In this document: piece after piece, positions 46,829 through 55,675 of the stretch | Position numbering within the stretch: position 1 is the stretch's first letter | Layout: each line of letters opens with the position of its first letter | Assembly: GCF_904067045.1 (NCBI RefSeq) | Contig: NZ_CAJFDC010000036.1 | Coordinates: forward strand, 1,380,001 to 1,444,000 | DNA from: Pseudomonas sp. FEN | Lineage (GTDB): Bacteria > Pseudomonadota > Gammaproteobacteria > Pseudomonadales > Pseudomonadaceae | DNA length: 64,000 nt | Direction of reading: 5' to 3' | Position numbers and translations under genes: made by a program | Notes under the pieces: generated by a model | Told to the model about the DNA's origin: nothing | The model's database searches: none | The model's input: the letters and a program-made list of their open reading frames with translations, nothing else

Positions 46829-48322
46829 TTACAGCTTGATCCAGGTCGACTTCAGCTCGGTGTACTTGTCGAACGCGTGCAGCGATTTGTCGCGACCATT
46901 GCCCGATTGCTTGAAACCACCGAACGGCGCGGTCATGTCGCCGCCGTCGTACTGGTTCACCCACACGCTACCGGCCCGCAGGGCCTTGGCGGTCAGGTGC
47001 GCCTTGGAGATGTTCGCGGTCCAGACCGCCGCCGCCAAGCCATACGGCGTGTCGTTGGCAATGCTGATCGCCTCTTCCACGCTGTCGAAGGCAATCACCG
47101 ACAGTACCGGGCCGAAGATCTCTTCCTGGGCGATCTTCATCGCGTTGCTCACGCCATCAAAGATGGTCGGCTCGACATAGGTCCCACCGCTTTCCTGCAG
47201 GGTACGCTTGCCGCCGGCCACCAGCTTGGCGCCATCGGCATGGCCCGACTCGATGTACGACAGCACGGTGTTCATCTGCTGGGTATCCACCAGGGCGCCG
47301 ACATTGGTGTCCGGGTCCAGCGGGTTACCCGGTTTCCAGGCCTTCAGCGCTTCAATCACCAGCGGCAGGAAGCGCTCCTTGATCGAACGCTCCACCAGCA
47401 GGCGCGAGCCGGCGGTGCAGACTTCGCCCTGGTTGAAGGCGATCGCGCTGGCCGCGGCTTCGGCGGCGGCCTGCAGGTCCGGGGCATCGGCAAAAACGAT
47501 GTTCGGGCTCTTGCCACCGGCTTCGAGCCAGATGCGCTTCATGTTCGACTCGCCGGAGTAGATCATCAGTTGCTTGGCGATCTTGGTCGAGCCGGTAAAC
47601 ACCAGGGTGTCGACGTCCATGTGCAGGGCCAGGGCCTTGCCAACGGTGTGACCGTAACCGGGCAGCACGTTCAGCACGCCGGCCGGAATGCCGGCTTCAA
47701 CCGCCAGGGCGGCGATGCGAATAGCCGTCAGCGGAGATTTTTCCGAGGGCTTGAGAATCACCGAGTTACCCGTGGACAACGCCGGGCCCAGCTTCCAGCA
47801 AGCCATCATCAGGGGAAAGTTCCACGGCACGATGGCCGCGACCACGCCCACCGGCTCGCGGGTCACCAGACCCAACTGATCGTGCGGTGTGGTGGCCACT
47901 TCGTCATAGATCTTGTCGATGGCCTCGCCGCTCCAGCTCAGGGCCTGGGCCGCGCCGGGAACGTCGATATGCAGCGAATCGCTGATCGGCTTGCCCATGT
48001 CGAGGGTTTCCAGCAGGGCCAACTCCTCGGCATTGACCTTCAGCAACGCGGCGAAACGAATCATTGCGGATTTGCGCTTGGCCGGGGCCAGGCGCGACCA
48101 GACGCCAGAATTGAACGTCACGCGGGCACTGTCCACCGCGCGCTGGGCGTCAGCCGCATCGCAGCTGGCCACGCGGGTCAGCAGACGGCCATCAACCGGG
48201 CTGATGCACTCGAACGTCTCATTCGAGACCGCGGCGGTGTATTCACCATTGATGTAGGCGCGGCCTTCAATCTTCAGCTCACGGGCACGTTGTTCCCAGT
48301 CAGCGCGAGTCAGGGTGGTCAT
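46829..48322 (-). CDS. pauC: Aldehyde dehydrogenase of polyamine/arginine catabolism (PauC/KauB-like)
   Basis: 497 residues. NAD-binding VPWNFPLMMACWKLGP, general base Glu in WLEAGGKSPN, catalytic Cys in NQGEVCTAGSR, and the usual ALDH oligomerisation tail. The P. aeruginosa ortholog by position (PA5312) oxidises 4-guanidinobutyraldehyde and gamma-glutamyl-gamma-aminobutyraldehyde and is under PauR; a pauR gene is in this window. It is divergent from a cupin gene. Confidence 0.9.
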   Translation of the reverse strand: MTTLTRADWEQRARELKIEGRAYINGEYTAAVSNETFECISPVDGRLLTRVASCDAADAQRAVDSARVTFNSGVWSRLAPAKRKSAMIRFAALLKVNAEELALLETLDMGKPISDSLHIDVPGAAQALSWSGEAIDKIYDEVATTPHDQLGLVTREPVGVVAAIVPWNFPLMMACWKLGPALSTGNSVILKPSEKSPLTAIRIAALAVEAGIPAGVLNVLPGYGHTVGKALALHMDVDTLVFTGSTKIAKQLMIYSGESNMKRIWLEAGGKSPNIVFADAPDLQAAAEAAASAIAFNQGEVCTAGSRLLVERSIKERFLPLVIEALKAWKPGNPLDPDTNVGALVDTQQMNTVLSYIESGHADGAKLVAGGKRTLQESGGTYVEPTIFDGVSNAMKIAQEEIFGPVLSVIAFDSVEEAISIANDTPYGLAAAVWTANISKAHLTAKALRAGSVWVNQYDGGDMTAPFGGFKQSGNGRDKSLHAFDKYTELKSTWIKL

Positions 48323-48490
48323 TCGAGTGTCCTCCTCTTATTGAAATACTGGAGCCGTGCGCTCTTGCGCCAGCACCGTGCGGAATTCTGCCCAACGGGC
48401 CCTGATTTGGGCCAGCGGCGCTCACTACCCTAAACCAGCGGCACCTGAAGTTTCAATATATTCGACAAAATCTGGCCAAACGCCGTTGCC

Positions 48491-48510
48491 ATGTTCGTTT
48501 TAATAAACAT
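48491..48510. promoter_or_regulatory. Imperfect palindrome in the pauC/cupin divergent promoter
   Basis: ATGTTCGTTTTAATAAACAT: ends ATGTT/AACAT match fully, with inner TT/AA. It lies 50 bases before the cupin ATG in the shared 237-base region. A PauR operator is one possibility; no consensus was checked. Confidence 0.4.
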
Positions 48511-48559
48511 AGACTCGGTACTCTCGAGCACAGGCCCGCCAGCGCGGAGGAAGAACATC

Positions 48560-48922
48560 ATGAGCATCCAGGACATCGTCGATTTCAGCGACGCCAATAC
48601 CTCGCCGGAACGCTTCCGTCCGGCACCGGAGAAAGTGCTCAAGGGCGACCCCGAGCAGACGATCTACAACCACTATGGCAGTCCCTGCGGGCAGATGAAT
48701 GCCGGCGTCTGGGAAGGTGCGGTGGGCCAGTGGACGGTGAACTATACCGAGCACGAGTACTGCGAAATCGTCCAGGGCGTCTCGGTGCTGCGCGACAGCG
48801 AGGGCAACGCCAAGACCTTGCGCGCCGGCGATCGCTTCGTAATTCCGGCGGGCTTCAAGGGCACCTGGGAAGTGCTGGAGCACTGCCGCAAGATCTACGT
48901 GGTGTTCGAGCAGAAGGTCTGA
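48560..48922 (+). CDS. Small cupin protein (DUF861/ EutQ-like fold)
   Basis: 120 residues from MSIQDIVDFSDANT, with GGAGGAAG about 8 bases upstream. Single cupin barrel: YTEHEYCEIVQGVSVLRDSE and AGDRFVIPAGFKGTWEVLE. Metal ligands are not all His, as usual for DUF861. Often found beside amine-catabolic genes; here it is divergent from pauC. Enzymatic role not known. Confidence 0.85.
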   Translation: MSIQDIVDFSDANTSPERFRPAPEKVLKGDPEQTIYNHYGSPCGQMNAGVWEGAVGQWTVNYTEHEYCEIVQGVSVLRDSEGNAKTLRAGDRFVIPAGFKGTWEVLEHCRKIYVVFEQKV

Positions 48923-50302
48923 TCAGGCTTGGACGCACCAGGACCTCGGGTCCTGGCTGGACTTCAGCGGGTAGGGAATATCCAGCTGGAGGTCATCGCG
49001 TTCGAAACGCAGACGCCCCTCGGCAGTTTCCTTGGACTCGGCCTCGGTCAGGGCCAGGATCCAGTAGAGATCTTCCCGGCCACAGTCCTCCTTGACGCGG
49101 GAGGCCACCGTCGCCGCCCGGAGATCGATACGACCATCGCTCAAGGCGAACCGGGCAACGACTCCGGTTTCAATCTTCTCGGGCAGCGCGGCGATACGGT
49201 AGGTATTCCCGAGACCGAAACTCCCCTGCATGGCCCCCTGCGGCACCAGCAGGCGCTTGCCCGTCGGATCATTGAAGCGATGCAGAAATGGCTCGAAGGC
49301 TTGCGCTGCCTGACGATTGGCCTCGGCAATTGCTGCTTGCAGGCGTCGCTCCAGGGACTCGTCAGGCGGGTTTTCAAGGGGCGAAATCGAATCCAGGAGT
49401 ATCGACACAGGGATTTCTCCCCGAGCAACGCGAGGCAGCCAGTTCACACCTCGGCGATCGAGCAGATGCCCTGCCAGAGCACCCAGCGCATAACTTTCAT
49501 GATCGGCGGCCAGATACTCGGTCTGACTCGATGGCCTCAGTTTCTCGAGCATCAGCGCTTGCCATTCGACAGTGCCCGGCTTCAGCCCGAGCGCCAGCAG
49601 TTGAGCAATCAACTCCACATATCGGGCGCCGCCTTCGGAGCGGTCGGTATTGCGAGTACGTGTTGACTCATCGGCATGCTCGCTTAACCAGCGGTGATAC
49701 CAATAGCTGGCCCGCTCCATGCCATCGGCGTCCCCCTGGACCGCCGCCAGCAAGTGACGAATCATCTGGTTACGATACAACCGCGGCTCGGCGATGGCGG
49801 GATAGCGGATACTGCGCTCGGCACCCGGATGATGCGTCCAATCCGCCTCGGCGTAAAAGTGAAAGGCCTCGTGAGTCGCCAGGCTAAACAGCTCGGGGAC
49901 CGCCAGCGGATCCTTCAGCCGCTGCATCTCATCCTTGGGCAACACTTCTCCCATCCCCACAAAGACAGCCGGACGACCTTGCCAGCGAAGCTTGTCGAAC
50001 GACTTGTATTCATAGGACGGCCCCATCGCACTGACGGCCGCCATGTCGATCTCACGCCCGCCGTGAGCGTTCATCAGCCAGGCCCGCTGCCCATTGCTGG
50101 TCAACAGCTGGACATCCGCGAAGACACGGGTGACCTCGTTGAATTCAGCCAGCGCGGGCCAGGCGGCCAGCGTCGCCTCGGTCATCCTGCGCACATAGGC
50201 GTCCGTACCGGCCTGTGCATTCGGCACCGCCGCCGAAACCGCAGTACCACCCGCCGCCAGGACCACCAGCAGCAGAACTCCAAACATCCTCGCAATCATC
50301 AT
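48923..50302 (-). CDS. Exported protein of unknown function with HExxH motif
   Basis: 459 residues from MMIARMFGVLLLVVLAAG, a signal peptide with cleavage near AVSAA-VP. SD GGAGAG is 5 bases upstream; an ATG 15 bases earlier (50317) also has an SD. The motif ATHEAFHFYAEADW gives HEAFH (144-148), a zinc-peptidase-type HExxH, with Glu173 in YPAIAEPRLYR about 25 residues on as a possible third ligand. The rest has no fold I recognise. It could be a periplasmic metallopeptidase; evidence is the motif only. The stop abuts the cupin gene. Confidence 0.75.
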   Translation of the reverse strand: MMIARMFGVLLLVVLAAGGTAVSAAVPNAQAGTDAYVRRMTEATLAAWPALAEFNEVTRVFADVQLLTSNGQRAWLMNAHGGREIDMAAVSAMGPSYEYKSFDKLRWQGRPAVFVGMGEVLPKDEMQRLKDPLAVPELFSLATHEAFHFYAEADWTHHPGAERSIRYPAIAEPRLYRNQMIRHLLAAVQGDADGMERASYWYHRWLSEHADESTRTRNTDRSEGGARYVELIAQLLALGLKPGTVEWQALMLEKLRPSSQTEYLAADHESYALGALAGHLLDRRGVNWLPRVARGEIPVSILLDSISPLENPPDESLERRLQAAIAEANRQAAQAFEPFLHRFNDPTGKRLLVPQGAMQGSFGLGNTYRIAALPEKIETGVVARFALSDGRIDLRAATVASRVKEDCGREDLYWILALTEAESKETAEGRLRFERDDLQLDIPYPLKSSQDPRSWCVQA

Positions 50303-50414
50303 GAGCGCTCTCCACATCCGCGTCCTTTCGGTGTTTACCCAGTCTAGGAGAGGCGCAACGGGAAAAATGTAGGAATCAGCCACACCACAGGTAGGAGCCG
50401 CCGGAAAAAAGACG

Positions 50415-50445
50415 AAAAAAAACCCCGAACCAGTCGGGGTTTTTC
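50415..50445. terminator. Intrinsic terminator after rpmBG
   Basis: A run, CCCCGA-ACCAG-TCGGGG stem, then TTTTT. It is 18 bases past the rpmG stop on the minus strand and could also serve the other strand. Confidence 0.9.
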
Positions 50446-50462
50446 TCGAAAAACAAAATCAA

Positions 50463-50618
50463 TTACTTGATTTTGCCTTCCTTGTAGATCACGTGCTTAC
50501 GAACAACCGGATCATATTTCTTGATCTCGATTTTGTCCGGAGTAGTGCGCTTGTTCTTGTCAGTCGTGTAGAAATGACCAGTACCGGCGCTCGAGATCAA
50601 ACGAATCAATTCACGCAT
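50463..50618 (-). CDS. rpmG: 50S ribosomal protein L33
   Basis: 51 residues: MRELIRLISSAGTGHFYTTD through KYDPVVRKHVIYKEGKIK. This is the Cys-less (zinc-free) L33 type usual in gamma-proteobacteria. It follows rpmB after 12 bases as the second gene of the rpmB-rpmG operon. Confidence 0.95.
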   Translation of the reverse strand: MRELIRLISSAGTGHFYTTDKNKRTTPDKIEIKKYDPVVRKHVIYKEGKIK

Positions 50619-50630
50619 GATTTAGCTCCC

Positions 50631-50864
50631 TTATACCTTGCCATCGCGACGGAGTTCGGCCAGCACGACATCAATGCCGCGCTTGTCGATGATACGCATG
50701 CCCTTGGCGGATACGCGCAGACGCACAAAACGCTTCTCGGACTCGACCCAGAAGCGGTGATGCTGCAGGTTCGGCAGGAAACGACGACGGGTTTTGTTGT
50801 TTGCGTGGGAAATGTTATTCCCAGTCACCGGACCCTTACCGGTAACTTGACAGACTCTAGACAT
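50631..50864 (-). CDS. rpmB: 50S ribosomal protein L28
   Basis: 77 residues: MSRVCQVTGKGPVTGNNISH, then HANNKTRRRFLPNLQ and a C-terminal LRRDGKV. Binds 23S rRNA in the large subunit. First gene of rpmBG with a promoter at 51014-51042. The leader contains a CCAACCC/GGGTTGG hairpin (50890-50908) close to the SD. Confidence 0.96.
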   Translation of the reverse strand: MSRVCQVTGKGPVTGNNISHANNKTRRRFLPNLQHHRFWVESEKRFVRLRVSAKGMRIIDKRGIDVVLAELRRDGKV

Positions 50865-51313
50865 GCCTCAGCCCTCTAAAACCACATGCCCAACCCGGCA
50901 TGGGTTGGCCGCTTAATCTCTCAGTCATTTGGCGCCAGGCGCCGCGTTTCTTTAAGGGTCTTACCGGCTACACCTACAAGCGAAGGAACCGGGCCCCTAG
51001 AAAAGAGCGCTGCTTTATACCAGAAAGACTCAGGTGCAACAACATCAAGTGCGATTAAAACCTCGGCGCGGCGCCGGGAATGAGCGGTCGGCACCCCAGC
51101 AACGGGGCTCGCGCCATGGAAGGCCGCTCGTCGCACAACACCTGCCGCCCGCCCAAAAGACCCACCAAACGCAGCGGTGAAATTTCCAGGGGAAGCAGGC
51201 AAACTGCAAAACCCGGTAAAAACGGGATAGTCAATTACCGTCCATACCTCTAGGGTAGGACTTTTCCAGACTGCACTCGCAGATGGGACAACGACCTGCA
51301 AAGGATACTGAAT
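50865..51313. other. Divergent intergenic region between rpmB and the peptide-binding protein gene
   Basis: 449 bases holding the rpmBG promoter and leader (50865-51042) and, in the remaining part, the promoter region of the ABC substrate-binding gene. I see no ORF with coding features. CCAACCC/GGGTTGG (50890-50908) is a possible leader hairpin in the rpmB transcript. Confidence 0.5.
51014..51042 (-). promoter_or_regulatory. Sigma-70 promoter of rpmB-rpmG
   Basis: Minus strand -35 TTGTTG (51037-51042), 17-base spacer, -10 TATAAA (51014-51019). Predicted leader about 140 bases. Good spacing and near-consensus -10 for a ribosomal operon. Confidence 0.65.
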
Positions 51314-52903
51314 ATGCGTCTCGCTGCCCTACCGCTATTGCTCGTCCCCTTCCTCGGGTTGCCGGCCCAGGCCGCCAGCTCCCTGAGCGTTTGCACCGAG
51401 GCCAGCCCCGAGGGGTTCGACGTGGTGCAGTACAACTCGCTGACCACCACCAACGCCTCGGCCGATGTGCTGATGAACCGCCTGGTGGACTTCGACACCG
51501 CCAGCGGCAAGCTGGTGCCCAGCCTCGCCGACAGTTGGACAGTGTCCGATGACGGCCTGGTCTACGACTTCAAGCTGCATCCGGGGGTGAAATTCCATCA
51601 CACCGACTACTTCAGGCCGACCCGTGAGCTGAGCGCCGCCGACGTGCGCTTCAGCTTCGAACGCATGCTCGACCCGGCCAACCCGTGGCACAAGATCGCC
51701 CAGAGCGGCTTCCCCCACGCCCAATCGCTGCAACTGCCCGGCTTGATCAAACGGATCGAGGCCACCGACCCGCTGACCGTGCGTTTCACCCTGGACCACC
51801 CCGACTCGACCTTCCTTGCCGCGCTGAGCATGGGCTTCGCTTCGATCTATTCCGCCGAATACGCCGACAAGCTGATGGCCGCGGGTACCCCGGAAAAGCT
51901 CAACAGCCAGCCCATCGGCACCGGCCCGTTCGTGTTCGGACGGTTCCAGAAAGACGCCTCGATCCGCTACAGCGCCAACCCGGATTACTTCGCCGGCAAG
52001 CCGGCGGTCGACAGCCTGATCTTCGCCATCACCCCGGATGCCAACGTCCGCCTGCAAAAACTGCGGCGCAACGAATGCCAGATCGCGCTCTCGCCCAAAC
52101 CCCTGGACGTCACCACGGCCAGTAAAGAACCGACGCTCAAGGTGGAAAAAACCGCGGCCTTCATGACTGCGTTCGTCGCCATCAACAGCCAGCATCCACC
52201 GCTGGACAAGCCGGAAGTGCGCCAGGCAATCAACCTGGCCTTCGACAAGACCAGCTACCTCAAGGCGGTCTTCGAAGAGACCGCCGAGGCGGCCAACGGC
52301 CCGTACCCGCCCAACACCTGGAGTTATGCCAAGGACCTGCCCGGCTACGCTCACGACCCGGAAAAGGCCAGGGCGCTGCTGGCCAAGGCCGGGCTCAAGG
52401 ACGGTTTCCAGACCACCATCTGGACCCGCCCGTCGGGCAGCCTGCTCAACCCCAACCCGAGTCTTGGCGCCCAACTGCTGCAAGCCGATCTCGCCGAGGT
52501 CGGCATCCAGGCACAGATCCGTGTGATCGAATGGGGCGAGCTGATTCGCCGGGCCAAGGCCGGTGAACATGACCTGCTGTTCATGGGCTGGGCGGGTGAC
52601 AACGGCGACCCGGACAACTTCCTGACCCCGCAATTCTCCTGCGCGGCGCTGAAGTCGGGCACCAACTTCGCCCGCTACTGCGATGCGGGTCTGGACAAGC
52701 TGATCAGCGCCGGCAAGACCACCAGCGAGCAAGGGGTCCGCACTAAGCTGTACGAACAGGCCCAGGCGCAGATCCAGCAGCAGGCGCTGTGGCTACCGCT
52801 GGCTCATCCGACGGCCTTCGCCTTGCTGCGCAAGAATGTCCAGGGTTATGAAGTGAGTCCGTTCGGGCGGCAGGATTTTTCCAAGGTCAGCGTAAAACCC
52901 TGA
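51314..52903 (+). CDS. ABC transporter substrate-binding protein, peptide/nickel family (SBP_bac_5)
   Basis: 529 residues. Signal peptide MRLAALPLLLVPFLGLPAQA-ASSL. Family 5 solute-binding fold: SLADSWTVSDDGLVYDFKLHPGVKFH, and MGWAGDNGDPDNFLTPQFSC near the C-terminus, as in DppA-type dipeptide-binding proteins. No permease or ATPase genes are next to it, so it must use a transporter encoded elsewhere. Transcribed alone; a REPIN follows. Confidence 0.92.
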   Translation: MRLAALPLLLVPFLGLPAQAASSLSVCTEASPEGFDVVQYNSLTTTNASADVLMNRLVDFDTASGKLVPSLADSWTVSDDGLVYDFKLHPGVKFHHTDYFRPTRELSAADVRFSFERMLDPANPWHKIAQSGFPHAQSLQLPGLIKRIEATDPLTVRFTLDHPDSTFLAALSMGFASIYSAEYADKLMAAGTPEKLNSQPIGTGPFVFGRFQKDASIRYSANPDYFAGKPAVDSLIFAITPDANVRLQKLRRNECQIALSPKPLDVTTASKEPTLKVEKTAAFMTAFVAINSQHPPLDKPEVRQAINLAFDKTSYLKAVFEETAEAANGPYPPNTWSYAKDLPGYAHDPEKARALLAKAGLKDGFQTTIWTRPSGSLLNPNPSLGAQLLQADLAEVGIQAQIRVIEWGELIRRAKAGEHDLLFMGWAGDNGDPDNFLTPQFSCAALKSGTNFARYCDAGLDKLISAGKTTSEQGVRTKLYEQAQAQIQQQALWLPLAHPTAFALLRKNVQGYEVSPFGRQDFSKVSVKP

Positions 52904-52936
52904 TCGACACACGTTACGACAGCGGGCACGCCCTCC

Positions 52937-53068
52937 TGTAGGAGCCGAGCTTGCTCGCGATCGGGCGCGCAGCGGCCACAATCCGGCTGACGCGGTGCGC
53001 CAGATGCACCGCGTGCAGAGGTTTTACGACTGCTGCGCAGCCGATCGCGAGCAAGCTCGGCTCCTACA
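52937..53068. repeat. REPIN-type inverted repeat
   Basis: Arm TGTAGGAGCCGAGCTTGCTC at 52937 and its exact reverse complement ending at 53068, with a central CGCGGTGCGC...GCACCGCG-type pairing region. Located between convergent genes. Confidence 0.88.
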
Positions 53069-53074
53069 GGGGAT

Positions 53075-53138
53075 CACGGTGCATCTCCGACCCCATCACA
53101 TCCAGCCACGGTGCATCTCCGATCCCGTTACATCCAGC
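53075..53138. repeat. 32-bp tandem duplication covering the end of radC
   Basis: Two adjacent copies (53075-53106, 53107-53138) of CACGGTGCATCTCCGACCCC followed by ATCACATCCAGC, differing at three positions. The right copy contains the last codons and stop of radC, so the left copy looks like a duplicated gene end. Confidence 0.85.
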
Positions 53139-53802
53139 CACGCTCCATCATCGACAAGGGCTCGCCCTCGCCGACGATAAAGTGATCGAGCACCCGCACA
53201 TCCACGAACTCCAACGCCGTTTTCAGGCGCTTGGTCAGTACATGATCGGCCTGGCTGGGCTCGGCAATCCCCGAAGGATGGTTATGACACAGGATCAAGG
53301 CCGCCGCATTGTGTGCCAGCGCCCGCTTGACCACCTGGCGAGGATAAACGCTGGTGCTGTCGATGGAGCCGTGAAACAGCGGCTCGAATGCCAATACCCG
53401 ATGCTTGCTGTCGAGAAACAGGCAGGCGAACACTTCATGAGGCTCATGGCGCAGCATCGCCTTGAGGTAATCGCGCACGGCCCGCGGGCTTTCCAGCGCC
53501 GAGTCGCGTCGCAAGCGCTCGGCCAGATGCCGCCGGGCCATCTCCAGCACCGCCTGCAATTGCGCGAACTTCGCCGGCCCCAGTCCCAACTGACGGCCAA
53601 ACGCCTGCTGGTCGGACTCCAGCAGACCGCGCAAGCTGCCAAACCGGCTCAACAAGTGCCGGGCCAGGTCCACCGCGCTCTTGCCGGAGACACCAGTGCG
53701 CAGAAAGATCGCCAGCAACTCGGCGTCCGAAAGACTCGCCGCGCCTTGTTCAAGCAACTTCTCCCGCGGCCGCTCCGCCGCCGGCCAATCACGAATACTC
53801 AT
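53128..53802 (-). CDS. radC: RadC-family JAMM-domain protein
   Basis: 224 residues, full length. Helix-hairpin-helix N-terminal part (LRTGVSGKSAVDLARHLL), then the JAB/MPN domain with HNHPSG and the downstream Asp in AEPSQADHVLTKRL. A metal-dependent isopeptidase-like fold; despite the name, a DNA-repair role is doubtful. Its last four codons and stop lie in the right copy of a 32-bp tandem repeat. Divergent from coaBC. Confidence 0.93.
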   Translation of the reverse strand: MSIRDWPAAERPREKLLEQGAASLSDAELLAIFLRTGVSGKSAVDLARHLLSRFGSLRGLLESDQQAFGRQLGLGPAKFAQLQAVLEMARRHLAERLRRDSALESPRAVRDYLKAMLRHEPHEVFACLFLDSKHRVLAFEPLFHGSIDSTSVYPRQVVKRALAHNAAALILCHNHPSGIAEPSQADHVLTKRLKTALEFVDVRVLDHFIVGEGEPLSMMERGWM

Positions 53803-53935
53803 GCCACCTCCCTGTCCTTTGGGCGCCGCTGTTCCCTGACGGTCGCTGTGTTATCTTAGCCCATCATTTTTACCCCCGATCCGGCCTGGGGAGGCGTCGT
53901 CGGGGGTAGCCATCACCGAACTAAAAGGCAGGTCT

Positions 53936-55144
53936 ATGCAGCGGCTGTATCGGAAACGCATCGTTCTCGGCGTCGGCGGCGGCATTGCTGCCTACAAGAG
54001 CGCCGAGCTGGTTCGCCGACTCCTCGACCAGGGCGCCGAAGTGCGCGTGGTCATGACCCGCGGCGGTAGCGAGTTCATCACCCCGCTGACGATGCAGGCA
54101 CTGTCCGGGCACCCGGTGCACCTGGACCTGCTCGACCCGGCCGCCGAAGCGGCCATGGGCCATATCGAGCTGGCGAAATGGGCCGACCTGGTGCTGATCG
54201 CGCCGGCTACCGCCGATCTGATCGCGCGCCTGGCCCAAGGCATTGCCGACGACCTGCTGACGACCCTGGTGCTCGCCACCGACGCCATCGTCGCCGTCGC
54301 CCCGGCCATGAACCAGGCGATGTGGCGCGACCCGGCCACCCAGGCCAACAGCCAGTTGCTGCAAAGCCGCGGCCTGAAAGTCTTCGGTCCGGCCTCCGGC
54401 AGCCAGGCCTGCGGCGACGTTGGCCTGGGCCGCATGCTCGAAGCCACGGACCTGGCGCAGTGCGCCGCCGATTGCTTCCAACACTTGGCCATGACCGGCA
54501 GGCACGTGCTGATCACTGCCGGCCCGACCCAGGAAAACATCGACCCGGTGCGCTACATCACCAACCACAGCTCGGGAAAAATGGGCTTCGCCCTGGCCGA
54601 GGCTGCCGTCGAAGCCGGTGCCCGGGTGACCCTGATCACCGGCCCGGTGCACTTGCCGACCCCGGACCGGGTCACCCGCATCGACGTCGTGAGCGCCCGC
54701 GACATGCTTGCCGCCTGCGAAGCCGCCATGCCCTGCGACCTGTTTATCGCCTCGGCGGCAGTCGCGGACTACCGCCCGGAAGTCGTTGCCCCGCAAAAAC
54801 TCAAGAAAGACCCTACGAACGGCGACGGCCTGCTGCTACAGATGGTGCGTAACCCGGACATCCTGGCCACTATTGCCAGCCGCCCCGACCGTCCGTTCAG
54901 CGTCGGTTTCGCCGCCGAAACCGAACATCTGCTCGATTACGCCGCGCGCAAGCTCAAGGACAAGAACCTCGACCTGATCGTCGCCAATGACGTGGCCAAC
55001 CCCAGCATTGGCTTCAACAGCGAGGAAAACGCCTGCAGCGTGATCGACCGAGCGCTCCACGCGACGCTCTTCGCCCAGACCAGCAAGGGCAAGATTGCCC
55101 GCCAGCTGGTTTCCTTTATCGCCGAACGACTGAACCAGGTTTAA
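53936..55144 (+). CDS. coaBC: Bifunctional phosphopantothenoylcysteine decarboxylase/synthetase
   Basis: 402 residues. CoaC half (1-190): flavin-binding GVGGGIAAYKSAELVRRLL, His in MGHIELAKWADL, and PATADLIARL. The CoaB half (191-402) has ITAGPTQENIDPVRYITN and NHSSGKMGFALAEAA. Two steps of coenzyme A synthesis. Followed after 5 bases by dut; same-strand cluster coaBC-dut-algC. Confidence 0.96.
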   Translation: MQRLYRKRIVLGVGGGIAAYKSAELVRRLLDQGAEVRVVMTRGGSEFITPLTMQALSGHPVHLDLLDPAAEAAMGHIELAKWADLVLIAPATADLIARLAQGIADDLLTTLVLATDAIVAVAPAMNQAMWRDPATQANSQLLQSRGLKVFGPASGSQACGDVGLGRMLEATDLAQCAADCFQHLAMTGRHVLITAGPTQENIDPVRYITNHSSGKMGFALAEAAVEAGARVTLITGPVHLPTPDRVTRIDVVSARDMLAACEAAMPCDLFIASAAVADYRPEVVAPQKLKKDPTNGDGLLLQMVRNPDILATIASRPDRPFSVGFAAETEHLLDYAARKLKDKNLDLIVANDVANPSIGFNSEENACSVIDRALHATLFAQTSKGKIARQLVSFIAERLNQV

Positions 55145-55149
55145 TTTTC

Positions 55150-55605
55150 ATGCACGCTTTGCAAGCCAAGATCCTCGACCCACGCATCGGTGGCGAATTC
55201 CCGCTGCCACAGTACGCCACGCCCGGCTCCGCCGGCCTCGACCTGCGCGCCATGCTCAAGCAGGACACCGTACTGGAACCGGGCCAGACCTTGCTGATCC
55301 CCACCGGGCTGTCGGTGTACATCGGTGATCCAGGTCTCGCCGCCCTGATCCTGCCGCGCTCCGGTCTGGGTCACAAACACGGCATCGTGCTGGGCAACCT
55401 GGTGGGCCTGATCGACTCCGACTACCAGGGCGAACTGATGGTTTCCTGCTGGAACCGTGGCCAGACCGCCTTCAACATTGTCGTCGGCGAGCGCATCGCC
55501 CAGCTGGTGCTGGTGCCGGTGGTACAGGCGCACTTCGAACTGGTCGAAAGCTTCGACGAAAGCCAGCGCGGTGCTGGCGGATTCGGGCACTCGGGAAGCC
55601 ATTGA
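55150..55605 (+). CDS. dut: Deoxyuridine 5'-triphosphate nucleotidohydrolase (dUTPase)
   Basis: 151 residues, the trimeric dUTPase length. Motifs: TPGSAGLDLRAM, LPRSGLGHKHGIVLGN, DSDYQGELMV, and C-terminal RGAGGFGHSG that closes over the active site. Removes dUTP and makes dUMP. Lies between coaBC and algC. Confidence 0.96.
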   Translation: MHALQAKILDPRIGGEFPLPQYATPGSAGLDLRAMLKQDTVLEPGQTLLIPTGLSVYIGDPGLAALILPRSGLGHKHGIVLGNLVGLIDSDYQGELMVSCWNRGQTAFNIVVGERIAQLVLVPVVQAHFELVESFDESQRGAGGFGHSGSH

Positions 55606-55675
55606 CCTAAGCTGTTCCAGGCCCGGTCCGAACGGCGCGCGCTGAACTTCAGGATGAACCTCGCGGAGGCAGTAT

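Noticed and set aside
50921..51301. 126-codon frame between rpmB and the binding-protein gene
   Set aside because: Overlaps the rpmBG promoter and has no coding features.
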